The notes beneath the pieces were generated by a model that saw only the letters and a program-made list of their open reading frames with translations, was not told where the DNA came from and searched no databases. A stretch of 64,000 bases of DNA from Catenibacillus scindens. Its GTDB lineage: Bacteria > Bacillota > Clostridia > Lachnospirales > Lachnospiraceae. The stretch covers positions 1-64,000 of the forward strand of contig NZ_JACHFW010000007.1 in the NCBI RefSeq assembly GCF_014202115.1, given 5' to 3'. The position numbers and the translations under genes were made by a program. Positions 52,199 to 61,500 of the stretch are shown here, one piece after another (positions within the stretch are counted from its first letter, which is position 1; every line of letters starts with the position of its first letter).

Positions 52199-53932
52199 TC
52201 ATGAAAGGCTCTGAATTACCAGGTAAGTGTCCGGCCCCACAAAAACAGTATTATGAGCTTTTTTTAGATCGGCCTGCTTTGACCAGGTCTCCTTTGTGTT
52301 TCCGAAAGGCAGATAGGCAGGATAATTGGACGATGTAATATCCAGCCGAAGCCGCTCTCCCGCCCGGATTATCCACGGTCCAGGCCAGAAGCGCAGATGG
52401 AGACGCCACATATTTTTTTCTTCAGCAGAGGACGCTTTTTGGGCTTGTCCGCGGCTCATTAATGAGGCGCACTCCCGTATATTCCAGGCTTTGCCGTCCT
52501 CATCCACCTTATCAATGCGAGCAATAAATACCGTGTCCTCGCAATCAGAAGCGACCTTCAGATAAAGTTCCATATAGCCTGAGATTTCTGTATCTTTCTC
52601 AAAAGATTCACTGATAAAATTCAGCACGCTTTTACGCTTAAAGGGTTTGGGCTGGTGCATAATACCGCCGGGCATAAAATTGTTGTAATATTCCCCGCCC
52701 CAAAAAGATCCCGGCCGGTCCGGATCATAGTCATAAGAAAGCTTCCCCGGAGACGGCGGCGTTTCTGTCAGCCGGTTTTCAGAAAGATAAAACCTCAGCG
52801 GCCTGCACTCCGACTGGCGGGATCCAAAAACTTTATCCACTTCAAAACTTTCCACAGATTCCCAGGCATCCTTTCCCATAATATAGTAGCGTATCTTTCC
52901 CAATACACTTAAATTGGGCCTGCGTCCGAAACGCACATGATTTAACCAGTCCAGAAATCCAAGGGAGCCATCCTCTCCAAGAATCTCCCCGTGGGGCATG
53001 GAAAACTCGCAGCCTTCCTGAATCACACAGTCATGAACCCAGGGTCCGATAATCATGGCACAGTCTTTACGGCTATTCTCCGGAATTTTTTCCCACATAT
53101 CCAACAGTCCGGGACAGAAAGGATCATACCATCCATCAATGAGAAGGACGGGAATATTTATTTTTTCAGGGAGAGAGCGCAGGCGCCCCCACAGACTGTC
53201 GGACCAGAATCCTGAATCTGGATCATCACTGGCGATCATCTGCTGATGCCACGGATAACTTTTGCCCATCACCTGGTCAATGGCCTGCTCAAAGGGGCGG
53301 ATATCTAATGCCTGGGAATATTTATCAACAAAGAGACGGTCTTCTTTAAAATCATATTCTGTGTTAATGATCCACGGTGTGATCATATCCAGATGCCACA
53401 CGCCGTTTTCATAAAGGGCGCTCCGAAAATCTGGCGTAAATACCCTAAGTACAGCGGCCTTAACGTCTGGCATAATATCTTCAAGCATGGTCATGTGGAC
53501 AAATGCCGTATAGCTGCTGCCCACAAGATACAACTCCCCGTTATACCATGGCTGGCTCTGTATCCATCTTACAGTGTCGATTCCATCGCTGCGCTCATTG
53601 TCCCAGGCCATAAAGTCCCCTTCACTCTTTCCTTTTCCCCGCACCTCCTGATAAACAACAGCGTAACCGTACAGATTGTAAAAACGGTACAGACTGCTAT
53701 CCGCCAGGGCAATATAAGGATTTCGTATCAGTATGGCCGGCCACTGGTTTTCCTCCCCCTTGTTTTTGGGGAGCATCACTGTTGTATTCAGGCTGATACC
53801 GTCCTTCATGGGAACCATACATGTCCGGATATCTCCGGGTTCATGGCTGGGAACACCATATTGCTCCTGAATCTCCGGACGTTTAAACTGATCAAAGATT
53901 TTCTGGCTTAACCCTTTAAAATCTTTCTCCAT
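52199..53932 (-). CDS. CocE/NonD-family alpha/beta hydrolase (S15 type)
   Basis: This 577-residue cytoplasmic hydrolase has the X-Pro dipeptidyl-peptidase/cocaine-esterase architecture. The nucleophile Ser is in LVGSSYTAF, the Asp in IDGWYDPF and the His in GPWVHDC, followed by the C-terminal jelly-roll domain (NFISESFEKDTEISGYMEL onward). Family members cut esters, amides or Xaa-Pro peptides. I choose ATG 53932 since AAAGGAG precedes it; the longer frame from 53995 is unlikely. A terminator (54024-54066) separates it from the C-glycoside deglycosidase genes upstream, so it may have its own promoter, but a functional link is suggested by the second hydrolase on the other side of the pair. Confidence 0.88.
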   Translation of the reverse strand: MEKDFKGLSQKIFDQFKRPEIQEQYGVPSHEPGDIRTCMVPMKDGISLNTTVMLPKNKGEENQWPAILIRNPYIALADSSLYRFYNLYGYAVVYQEVRGKGKSEGDFMAWDNERSDGIDTVRWIQSQPWYNGELYLVGSSYTAFVHMTMLEDIMPDVKAAVLRVFTPDFRSALYENGVWHLDMITPWIINTEYDFKEDRLFVDKYSQALDIRPFEQAIDQVMGKSYPWHQQMIASDDPDSGFWSDSLWGRLRSLPEKINIPVLLIDGWYDPFCPGLLDMWEKIPENSRKDCAMIIGPWVHDCVIQEGCEFSMPHGEILGEDGSLGFLDWLNHVRFGRRPNLSVLGKIRYYIMGKDAWESVESFEVDKVFGSRQSECRPLRFYLSENRLTETPPSPGKLSYDYDPDRPGSFWGGEYYNNFMPGGIMHQPKPFKRKSVLNFISESFEKDTEISGYMELYLKVASDCEDTVFIARIDKVDEDGKAWNIRECASLMSRGQAQKASSAEEKNMWRLHLRFWPGPWIIRAGERLRLDITSSNYPAYLPFGNTKETWSKQADLKKAHNTVFVGPDTYLVIQSLS

Positions 53933-54023
53933 AACTTTACACTCCTTTTGAAACTGACCGGGAAGGGAAAGCGGGCTGCCCCCATCCTTTGTCATTCACA
54001 TGGAACGCAGTTCCCTGTGATAT

Positions 54024-54066
54024 AAAAAAAGGCGCGCACACAACGGCACCGGCCGTCATATGCGCA
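54024..54066 (-). terminator. Rho-independent terminator after the deglycosidase genes
   Basis: On the minus strand a GC-rich hairpin (inner stem ACGGC/GCCGT at 54043-54047 and 54052-54056, outer arms about 54031-54038 and 54061-54068 with one mismatch) is followed by seven T residues (54024-54030). It ends the beta-alpha transcript. Confidence 0.85.
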
Positions 54067-54096
54067 CCTGATATACCTCTGACCTTACGTTTAAGA

Positions 54097-55149
54097 TCAG
54101 CCTTCGATTGCTCTTCTTAATGCTTCCTGATGTCTGCGAACCTGCTCTACGCTGTCAACATCAAAAGCATCATTGATGAGACGGTTGCCTTCATACTCTG
54201 TGCTGACAAAGCCATGATACCCAGCTTTCTTATAGGCTTCAATAACTTCTTTAATCGGAATGGAAGTTTCTGTGTAATCTTCATGGGTATTATAGCATTT
54301 GGCATGGGTATGATAAATGTACTGAATATTATCAATAATATCCTGAGGATCATTCCATGTATATGTAAAAGAATCACCGGCGTATGCCTTATCTGCCGCG
54401 TTGCCGTTCATCTTCTCGATCTTGTCCATCATATCGAAGAAGCCGTTGGCTTTCATAAATTCCATGTTGGCTTTCCCAAGGTCAAGGTCATATTTAATCT
54501 TTACAAAACCTCTCTGGCAACGTTTTTCAAACTCATCATCCACAAGTTTGATGCACTCTTCATGAGCGCCCATACGGCGGGCCTGATCTCTGGCAACATC
54601 AGGGATTCTCTTGGCAAAAATACCCCAGTCCGGCATAAATCCGAAGTACTTTGTGCCAGTCTTTAAGATCATATTCATATAGCCGTCAGCCCATCCGGAG
54701 TTGAGAGAGAAAGGAGAGTGAACCTCGATACAGATCTTAACATTGTTATCTTCAGCACATCCAAGGCTTCCCTCAATAACATCCATAGGTGTGGAAACCA
54801 GTGTACGGAGTGTTTTAAAGCCAAGTTCGCCGGCGATCTTAATGTCACGCTCCATCATCTTAACCTGCTCTTTTAATGTGAGCGTACGGTTGTCATAAAT
54901 ATGGTTCTCAAGGAAAGCATCGTAGCATGTAGGCTCTGTACCGTATTTATCCATCCAGCCAAACCACTGATCTTTAAATTCCGGAGTGATCACCGGAAAA
55001 TCATCAACCATCTGCTCGGCGAGAAGCTCAATACCTGTAGCTCCTGTCTTAGAAACCTCGCGGATGCAATCTTCCAGATTCATCTTTCCAAGATAATATT
55101 CTTCCTGATAGCTGTATAATGATACGCTGCGTCCAATTTTGTAATCCAT
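54097..55149 (-). CDS. C-glycoside deglycosidase alpha-subunit-like TIM-barrel protein
   Basis: This 350-residue protein has the sugar phosphate isomerase/epimerase (AP endonuclease 2) TIM-barrel fold. Acidic and histidine residues fit a divalent-metal site: Glu142 in IEVHSP, Asp174 in FMPDWG, His280 or His282 in YHTHAK, and Glu318 or Glu320 in STEYEG. Alone it could be any isomerase of this superfamily, but its partner gene 20 bp upstream encodes a DUF6379 protein, the beta subunit of C-glycoside deglycosidases. Known pairs (DfgAB, DgpBC, CarBC) cleave the C-C bond of 3-oxo-C-glycosides such as 3-oxo-puerarin. The oxidoreductase that makes the 3-oxo form is not in the window. Confidence 0.78.
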   Translation of the reverse strand: MDYKIGRSVSLYSYQEEYYLGKMNLEDCIREVSKTGATGIELLAEQMVDDFPVITPEFKDQWFGWMDKYGTEPTCYDAFLENHIYDNRTLTLKEQVKMMERDIKIAGELGFKTLRTLVSTPMDVIEGSLGCAEDNNVKICIEVHSPFSLNSGWADGYMNMILKTGTKYFGFMPDWGIFAKRIPDVARDQARRMGAHEECIKLVDDEFEKRCQRGFVKIKYDLDLGKANMEFMKANGFFDMMDKIEKMNGNAADKAYAGDSFTYTWNDPQDIIDNIQYIYHTHAKCYNTHEDYTETSIPIKEVIEAYKKAGYHGFVSTEYEGNRLINDAFDVDSVEQVRRHQEALRRAIEG

Positions 55150-55169
55150 TATAAAATCCTCCTTACTCT

Positions 55170-55559
55170 TTATTCAATGACAAAATCATATTCGCCGGAG
55201 TTTACAAGGATATGCGGCATATATGATGGTGCGATAGTCTGAGTACACTTAATATGATGAGGTCCTTTGGAGAGGCCGCCGTCTTTTAATACGGTAACTG
55301 TGGCCCACTGTCCGAATTTCCAGCGGTAATCAATAACTGTACGCATCTCTTCAAGAGTGAATGTATCCCCTTCCAGTGTAAAGCGGATATCTTCCCGGTT
55401 GAAGCCTTCGCCATCAACCCAAACTTCGATATTGCGGATAATTGATAAAGTTACACCGCGATAGTACTGAATTTTAAAGTCAAACTGAAAGCCCACTGTT
55501 TTTCCGTCCACTACAGTGTTTTTAAATCCTTCCGGATTAAACATATGTCTTGCAAACAT
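55170..55559 (-). CDS. C-glycoside deglycosidase beta subunit (DUF6379)
   Basis: This beta-sandwich protein of 129 residues resembles the small subunit of C-glycoside deglycosidases. GFQFDFKIQYYRGVTLS, IEVWVDGEGF, IRFTLEGDTFTLEEM and the late SYMPHI fit the family pattern. The small subunit covers the active site of the TIM-barrel partner. I use ATG 55559, just after GGAGAAAA; the frame from 55595 overlaps that site. It is the first gene of a two-gene transcript with a promoter at 55673-55702. No signal peptide is present, so C-glycosides would be taken up before cleavage. Confidence 0.82.
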   Translation of the reverse strand: MFARHMFNPEGFKNTVVDGKTVGFQFDFKIQYYRGVTLSIIRNIEVWVDGEGFNREDIRFTLEGDTFTLEEMRTVIDYRWKFGQWATVTVLKDGGLSKGPHHIKCTQTIAPSYMPHILVNSGEYDFVIE

Positions 55560-55672
55560 GATTTTTTCTCCTTCCAATCCGTTATGATATGCCATAAACC
55601 GGCACGCACCGCCTCCACAAAAAATATCCCTGCGGGGCTGTTAGATATTATTTTAGCACAATCGCACTAATT

Positions 55673-55702
55673 TTTATAGTAGTTTTTCTATATTTTCTGC
55701 AA
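55673..55702 (-). promoter_or_regulatory. Promoter of the deglycosidase gene pair
   Basis: The minus strand has TTGCAG (55697-55702), an 18-bp spacer and TATAAA (55673-55678) in an AT-rich block. Transcription would start near 55666, giving a leader of about 105 nt before the beta-subunit ATG. Confidence 0.5.
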
Positions 55703-55818
55703 AAACTTCTAAAAAAGTAATGTTGTTTCAAAATCTGAAATGTCCGTCCGGGAACACTGTCTTTTGGCCGCGTCAGCCCCGCCTCCCCGCCGCACCCTCC
55801 TGCAATCTGTCAGCAAAG

Positions 55819-58011
55819 TCATTTTTCCGAGGGAAGCACCGGAAGCTGTACAAAAGAGGCCCTTTCACCGCCGGTATAAATCGTATTGAGGGCGCCCCGG
55901 CGATAGCCCGCTTCATTGTAATCCACCCAGCGGCTTCCCGCCGGGTCAATATCCAGGCGGATCTTCCATCCCTTACGGATCACTCCCGTTGTCGGGAATG
56001 AGCCGATCTCGCAGTACACCACTTCCCCAGGCGTCAACGGTGCCCAGGCTTCTTTTGTATGTTTGTAAACAGGAAGTTCATACCGGGTTCGCTTTTCATC
56101 CTGCTGACGGTGGGAAACCTTTAAAGCGCCAAAGCCCAGAGGCAGCCCACGCTCCATACTTGTCCGGGCCGGATAGATCACTTCCCGGTCATTTTCATCA
56201 AGAACACGGATTTTCATATGGATCTCCATATCTGTGGTGGTGGAAGCCACAAACAGTCCGGCTTTAATATATCCGGCCAGCTCCATATCCTCTTCCAGAG
56301 GCGCGCTGATAAATGTAGCTCCAGGTACACGTCCGGACACCTTATGGTAAACATCCCCGTTATATGTCACTGACGACTCATTTTCCGGAGTTGTCTGGGA
56401 CAGTCCGGCGGCATTCCCGGCGGCATTAAGATAAAAGCGTACATACTTTGTTCCGGGTACCGGCCAGTCGGACTCATGTCGCCAGTAGTAAGAGCCTTCT
56501 CCGGTGCGCATCTGAAGATCCACCGCCGGCTCGTCCATAATGCCATTGTCCGTCCCTTTCAGCCAGTAATCAAAAAAAGCGCGGAATTTATTCAAATACT
56601 GAGGCTGATACATCCAGAAATGAATGCCGCAGCCATTGAGGATCATCAGCTTTTTATTTTTTGAAGGGGAATTAATATACGCCTCTGAGCTGCCTTTGGC
56701 GTGAAGACTGGCGTCCGGCTCCACACAGGGGAAAATAGGCAGATCAATAGCGCTGATATCACAGCTTGACATATACTCCCCTTCAGGCCCGTAAGTTTCC
56801 TCATTCCAAAAAGGCTCATCCATGGCTTTCTTCATAAAATTATAGGGCTGTGGTTCACGGCAGGGATCCATATTGTCAGCCCGGTTAAAAAGGCCGCCGC
56901 CGCTGTAAATATAATCCCTGTAAGAATCATAGTCCCCCATAATGGGAATCATAGCCGTCAGACCCTCAGGCTTTCTCTGGGCGGCAAGATACTGAGTCAT
57001 GGCATAGTAGGAAGCGCCAAAAAGACCGATTTTTCCTGTAGACCACGGCTGGTTGGCCGCCCACTCAATGGCATCACAGTAATCTTTAGCGTTGGAAGCC
57101 CCGAACTGGCGGAACAGATCTACGTTCGTATTTTTTCCGGTCCCCCGCTCTTCAATATTGATGACCACATAGCCGTAGGGTACCCAGTCCATGGCGCAGG
57201 GCTGCTCAAAAGCTTCGGACACCGGAACAAGGCATGGCGGCGGTCCCGCAGGCGCGTCCGCTTTTTCCTCCGGATCAGTGTTTGGCACCGGCATGGCGGA
57301 GCCGAAACACGGCCCCATACGTCCGAAGAAAACTTCCTGAAGCATATGTTTTGTTTCCACATTAGCATAGTCATCATAAAAACGGTCTTCTACTTCCTGA
57401 CGATATACCTCCTCTGCCTCATTTTCCACGAAACCGTTAATAAACTCCTTGCCGAACACGCCCATACACATCACTACCGGATATTTTCCATCTTTCAATG
57501 GGCGGTAAACATCTGCCAGCACATACCCGCCGTCAGCCACAGGAATTTTTACGTCCCGCTCTTTGCGGATACCGTTAGCGCAGCGGCGCACAATATTTTT
57601 CGCCGCGGCAGCGGACACCAAAGTTTTTCCAAGCCCTTCAAACAGTCCTGTGATCACCGGATCTTTTTCAAAACTTTCTGTCTCCTGGACAAACTGAATA
57701 TCATAGCGGACTGTATTCACCGCCGCGCGAACCGATTCATCCACTTTTCCAAGGCTGATAAGAAAACGGGCTATATTAACCACCTGGTAATGGCTGACTG
57801 TCAGATGACGGCCCACGCTCTCCGCCACAAAGTCCAGGGGTGTTATCCATTCTTTTGCCGGACAGGAGCCAATGACAAATCCACCGATGGAGAAAAGAAT
57901 GCTCTCGCCGTCCTCATACTCAAAATATCCCCTGGCATCTAACTGTCCGCTGTAGGTCTGCGTCCGGTAATCAAGACCTGTAACACAGCCGTCTAAAAAA
58001 ATTCCTCGCAT
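55819..58011 (-). CDS. Large CocE/NonD hydrolase with an extra N-terminal domain
   Basis: This 730-residue protein has a central S15/CocE alpha/beta hydrolase with the nucleophile in FGASYYAM and a C-terminal jelly roll. It is preceded by about 150 extra residues. The first 65 (FLDGCVTGLDYRTQTYSGQL, then GYFEYEDGESILFSIGG and ITPLDFV) match an uncharacterised beta domain otherwise common at the N-terminus of proteobacterial secreted proteins. No signal peptide is seen here. A proline-rich insert lies near residues 255-275. It may act on acylated glycosides together with the deglycosidase genes downstream; that is inference from neighbourhood only. Confidence 0.85.
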   Translation of the reverse strand: MRGIFLDGCVTGLDYRTQTYSGQLDARGYFEYEDGESILFSIGGFVIGSCPAKEWITPLDFVAESVGRHLTVSHYQVVNIARFLISLGKVDESVRAAVNTVRYDIQFVQETESFEKDPVITGLFEGLGKTLVSAAAAKNIVRRCANGIRKERDVKIPVADGGYVLADVYRPLKDGKYPVVMCMGVFGKEFINGFVENEAEEVYRQEVEDRFYDDYANVETKHMLQEVFFGRMGPCFGSAMPVPNTDPEEKADAPAGPPPCLVPVSEAFEQPCAMDWVPYGYVVINIEERGTGKNTNVDLFRQFGASNAKDYCDAIEWAANQPWSTGKIGLFGASYYAMTQYLAAQRKPEGLTAMIPIMGDYDSYRDYIYSGGGLFNRADNMDPCREPQPYNFMKKAMDEPFWNEETYGPEGEYMSSCDISAIDLPIFPCVEPDASLHAKGSSEAYINSPSKNKKLMILNGCGIHFWMYQPQYLNKFRAFFDYWLKGTDNGIMDEPAVDLQMRTGEGSYYWRHESDWPVPGTKYVRFYLNAAGNAAGLSQTTPENESSVTYNGDVYHKVSGRVPGATFISAPLEEDMELAGYIKAGLFVASTTTDMEIHMKIRVLDENDREVIYPARTSMERGLPLGFGALKVSHRQQDEKRTRYELPVYKHTKEAWAPLTPGEVVYCEIGSFPTTGVIRKGWKIRLDIDPAGSRWVDYNEAGYRRGALNTIYTGGERASFVQLPVLPSEK

Positions 58012-58427
58012 ACTAAAATACCCTCCTGTGAAATTCTATTGCCAATGTCCGGGGCAAAGCATTTCCCCGCATCCTTGTATGATTACTATTGTAACAGAAT
58101 TTTTCTGCCAGGGAAATCCTTATTTCTGTTGAAAAAGCAAAAGCGCCCCGGCATTTCTAAAGAATCTGTCTTTAAAAATACCAGAAGCACACCAAAAACT
58201 ATCCCGTATCATCGGCTGTATAAGCCCCAGGGAATTGGCCTTGACCGGAATACAGATATAAGGAATTATTGATTATAAAAAAATATTATATATAAATAAT
58301 GATTTATAATTTTATTTAATTATTAAAATATGTTATCCTCATCATGACGTCGGAAACAAGAGATTATGGCCAGCCTCCCCATCGTCAATAAATTTTTCAA
58401 CTTAGCCTAATGTAAGAGAGGAGTATT
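58012..58427. other. Divergent intergenic region between the large hydrolase and YeiH genes
   Basis: No gene is seen. On the minus strand TGTTACAAT (-10 at 58088-58093) is a possible extended -10 promoter for the hydrolase, followed by a hairpin of the CGGGGAAA/TTTGCCCCG type (about 58050-58070) in its leader. On the plus side there is an AT-rich block (58262-58330) with a TTGATT-16-TATAAA candidate promoter for the YeiH gene and possible LysR sites. Confidence 0.5.
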
Positions 58428-58433
58428 TTGTCA

Positions 58434-59462
58434 ATGAAAACATTAAAAAATTACATATGGGGCGTCTTGCTGTGTCTGGTCATCGCACTGCTATGCCACT
58501 TTCTCGGCCAGAAAATCCCCGTTGTCGGCGGACCGGTATTTGCCATTTTATTTGGGATGATTATCACCCTGTTTATTAAAAACAAAAGCCCTTTTCAGGC
58601 AGGCATTGCCTTTACTTCAAAAAAAATCCTACAGTACGCCGTAATTCTTCTGGGTTTTGGCCTGAACCTTAATGTCATATTGGAAACAGGAAGGCAATCT
58701 CTGCCGATCATTATCGCTACGATCTCAACATCGCTGATCATTGCCTTTATTCTTCACAAGGCCATGAATATACCAGCCAAAACATCTGCCCTCATCGGTG
58801 TGGGGTCCTCCATCTGCGGCGGTTCCGCTATCGCCGCCACGGCCCCGGTTATCGACGCTGATGATGAGGAGGTGGCTCAGGCCATTTCCGTTATTTTCTT
58901 TTTTAACATTCTGGCCGCCCTCCTCTTCCCGGAATTTGGCGCGCTCGTTGGATTTTCCTCCACCAGCGGGGAAGCCTTTGGAATTTTTGCCGGAACGGCA
59001 GTCAATGATACATCCTCGGTCACAGCCGCAGCTTCCACATGGGATTCCATCCACAATCTTGGACACGCCACTTTGGACAAAGCAGTCACCGTCAAACTGA
59101 CCCGCACACTGGCCATTATCCCTATCACTCTTTTTCTGGCCTTTCTCCGGGCAAAAAAAGAAGGAAATTCTTCCGAAAAAGTTTCTTTCAGAAAAATCTT
59201 CCCCTTTTTCATTTTATTTTTTGTGGCGGCTTCCGTGATCACAACCATCGCTGTAAGCGCCGGAGTGCCGTCGGAATTTTTTACACCATTTAAAGATTTA
59301 AGTAAATTTTTCATTATTATGGCTATGGCAGCCATCGGCCTAAACACCAATATCGTCAAACTGGTTCGCAGCGGCAAAAAACCTATACTCATGGGCCTGT
59401 GCTGCTGGACCGGTATTACTGCCGTAAGCCTTCTTGCCCAGCGCCTTCTCGGCATCTGGTAA
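58434..59462 (+). CDS. YeiH-family putative sulfate exporter (UPF0324)
   Basis: This 342-residue membrane protein has about ten helices. YAVILLGFGLNLNVI, GVGSSICGGSAIAATAPVI and IFAGTAVNDTSSVTAA are hallmark segments of the YeiH/PSE family. Some members are linked to sulfite, sulfonate or cysteine metabolism. The start is ATG 58434 (10 nt after GAGAGGAG); TTG 58428 is an alternative. Its 3' end overlaps by 47 bp the 3' end of the convergent LysR gene, recalling the yeiH-yeiE neighbourhood of enterobacteria, where a LysR protein controls the exporter. Confidence 0.88.
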   Translation: MKTLKNYIWGVLLCLVIALLCHFLGQKIPVVGGPVFAILFGMIITLFIKNKSPFQAGIAFTSKKILQYAVILLGFGLNLNVILETGRQSLPIIIATISTSLIIAFILHKAMNIPAKTSALIGVGSSICGGSAIAATAPVIDADDEEVAQAISVIFFFNILAALLFPEFGALVGFSSTSGEAFGIFAGTAVNDTSSVTAAASTWDSIHNLGHATLDKAVTVKLTRTLAIIPITLFLAFLRAKKEGNSSEKVSFRKIFPFFILFFVAASVITTIAVSAGVPSEFFTPFKDLSKFFIIMAMAAIGLNTNIVKLVRSGKKPILMGLCCWTGITAVSLLAQRLLGIW

Positions 59463-60330
59463 AATTTTGGGCCAACGCCTCAAACATATGGCGAAAGGCG
59501 GAATTTCTGGGCCAAACCAGAGAAAAATCGTGACATACATCCAGATTATTCAGCGGGATCTCCACAAATTTCCCATCCTCCAGCTCCTTCTCAATAGCTG
59601 TGGCATACATAAAGGTAATGCCGCAGCCTTCCATGAGGAGCATTTTTATTGCGGAAATATCCCCGATCTCCATAATGGATTCAAAATTGCCATAGGAGAG
59701 ATTCCTGCTTAACAAAATGCTTTCAAGAATATTGCGGGTCCCTGAGCCTTCCTCCCGGATGATCAGCCGCTCACCGCACAGATCTTCCAGAGATTTTACC
59801 GGACGCCTCAGACGGTATTCCCGGCCGCGAACCGGTATAAAAGGTTCCCTGGACAGGACGATATGATCAAACTGTCCCTGATCAAAATTGCCTTCCACAA
59901 TGGCAAAATCAATGTCCTGATCCATCATTTTTTTGATCAGCCTTGCTGTATTATCCACATAAAAATAGACGTTGCCACACATCCGGGTCTGAATAAGTTC
60001 AATGATCCGGCATTTCATGGCGCTCTCATTGACAGATTTGGTAATGCCAAAAGCCATTTTCCCGCCGGAATCCGACAATTTCTCCATCTGTTCCGCCAGC
60101 AGCCTCTCTTCATAGGCCATGGATATTGCGGACTTTTTCAGCAGTTCTCCCGCGCTTGTCAGCACAAGCCGCCGCTTCTCATAGGAAAAAAGCTTCTTCC
60201 CGTACCTCTCTTCCAGCCAGCGGATATGCTGAGTCACATTGGGCTGGGTAATATTCAGCACCTGGGACGCTTTAGTATAATTCATGGTTTTACACACTTC
60301 AAGAAAAGTGTAAACTCTGTAGTCAAGCAT
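59416..60330 (-). CDS. LysR-family transcriptional regulator (YeiE/CysB-like)
   Basis: This regulator of 304 residues has an N-terminal winged helix (YRVYTFLEVCKTMNYTKASQ, TQPNVTQHIRWLEERYG) and an effector domain with REEGSGTRNILE, the anion-binding loop typical of the CysB/CbbR/YeiE group. Its convergent overlap with the YeiH-type exporter gene suggests that it regulates that gene in response to a sulfur compound. ATG 60330 follows GGGAGGAAAC. It is followed, in the same direction upstream, by azlD, 34 bp away. Confidence 0.87.
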   Translation of the reverse strand: MLDYRVYTFLEVCKTMNYTKASQVLNITQPNVTQHIRWLEERYGKKLFSYEKRRLVLTSAGELLKKSAISMAYEERLLAEQMEKLSDSGGKMAFGITKSVNESAMKCRIIELIQTRMCGNVYFYVDNTARLIKKMMDQDIDFAIVEGNFDQGQFDHIVLSREPFIPVRGREYRLRRPVKSLEDLCGERLIIREEGSGTRNILESILLSRNLSYGNFESIMEIGDISAIKMLLMEGCGITFMYATAIEKELEDGKFVEIPLNNLDVCHDFSLVWPRNSAFRHMFEALAQNFTRCREGAGQEGLRQ

Positions 60331-60363
60331 TGTTTCCTCCCTCACCAATCACATGCTGCCTTT

Positions 60364-60690
60364 CTAAAAAATCAATTGAACAAGGAGCATATAACAAATC
60401 GTTCCGCCAGCAATAGACAAAAGCATTTGTCTTTTCCATAAATGAAGCCCCACAGTCACAGCAATGGCGATCAATTCCGGCAGACCATGACTGCCCTGGA
60501 AAACAGATACATTGCGAAGACAATAGATGACCAGCATGGCAAAAATAGCCCCCGGCAGAACCTTTCCAAGATACTGAATGTAGCGGGGCGTCGGCCGTTT
60601 AGAGCCAAACACCAGGAAGGGAAGAAACCGGGTGAGCATCGTTCCCGCAACGCACAGGGCAATAGTTATAATTTCCTGTAATAATGTCAT
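60364..60690 (-). CDS. azlD: Branched-chain amino acid exporter small subunit AzlD
   Basis: This 108-residue protein has three to four helices, with [16 protein letters not shown] and [19 protein letters not shown] as family motifs. AzlD works with the larger AzlC to export branched-chain amino acids or analogues. It follows azlC by 12 bp. The length is normal. Confidence 0.92.
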   Translation of the reverse strand: MTLLQEIITIALCVAGTMLTRFLPFLVFGSKRPTPRYIQYLGKVLPGAIFAMLVIYCLRNVSVFQGSHGLPELIAIAVTVGLHLWKRQMLLSIAGGTICYMLLVQLIF

Positions 60691-60702
60691 CTCTCTGACG
60701 CC

Positions 60703-61500
60703 TCACTTTCTTTGTTCTACCGGTTTTCTCAGCACCGTCAATGCCGCTAAAATGCATACCATTGTTGGGATCAGGAAATTATCCGCGCCAAACAGCAAAA
60801 GACAGCCCACACTGGCCCCAAGGCCGACCCATGCGCTGATGTGTCGTTTTTCTTTGAACCATTGCTCCATGAAGATCACAACAAACATAGCGGTCATAAC
60901 AAAATCCAGCCCCTCGGTATTAAAATGAAGCAGACTGCCTACAAGCCCGCCGATGGTGGCAGCGCTGAACCAGTAGAAATGATTGAGGAGCGTGACAAAA
61001 AAATAAAACCACCCGCGGTCAATATGTTCCGGAATATCCGCCGTATAGTTGATACTGAACGTTTCATCGCACATACCAAAAATCAGATAGGGCTTTTTCC
61101 AGCCCATCCCTTTAAACTTATCCAGCATGGAGAGCCCGTAAAACAGGTGGCGAGCCTGGATCATCAGAGTCATGAGAAAGACCTGAACCGGCGCGTAGGG
61201 CGCGAGAAGCATACTCACCGCAAGGAACTCCAGACTGCCGCCAAAGATGGTCAGGCTCATCACCATGGGATACCAAAAGCTGAAGCCGGATATATTCATA
61301 TAAATGCCATAGGTCAGGCCGAGAAACCAAAATCCCGCAAAAATGGGGATGGTATAGGGAAAAGCGCATTTAAACGCTCTTTTTATAATATTTCCTTTAC
61401 TTTGCATACCGGCCCCTGATAACACGCCTGAAGATCCAGAACCCGTTCCTCCCCTGTCTGTGTCCTGGGATGAGTATTTTGAAGATGAAATTTCCTCCAT
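60703..61500 (-). CDS. azlC: Branched-chain amino acid exporter large subunit AzlC
   Basis: This 265-residue membrane protein has six or more helices. The core starts AFPYTIPIFAGFWFLGLTYG and has SGFSFWYPMVMSLTIFGGS and QARHLFYGLSML, typical of AzlC. I choose ATG 61500, 6 nt after CAGGAGG; the longer frame from 61554 would include that ribosome site. The first 45 residues are an unusually Ser/Gly-rich, hydrophilic extension before the first helix. It is co-transcribed with azlD. Confidence 0.9.
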   Translation of the reverse strand: MEEISSSKYSSQDTDRGGTGSGSSGVLSGAGMQSKGNIIKRAFKCAFPYTIPIFAGFWFLGLTYGIYMNISGFSFWYPMVMSLTIFGGSLEFLAVSMLLAPYAPVQVFLMTLMIQARHLFYGLSMLDKFKGMGWKKPYLIFGMCDETFSINYTADIPEHIDRGWFYFFVTLLNHFYWFSAATIGGLVGSLLHFNTEGLDFVMTAMFVVIFMEQWFKEKRHISAWVGLGASVGCLLLFGADNFLIPTMVCILAALTVLRKPVEQRK

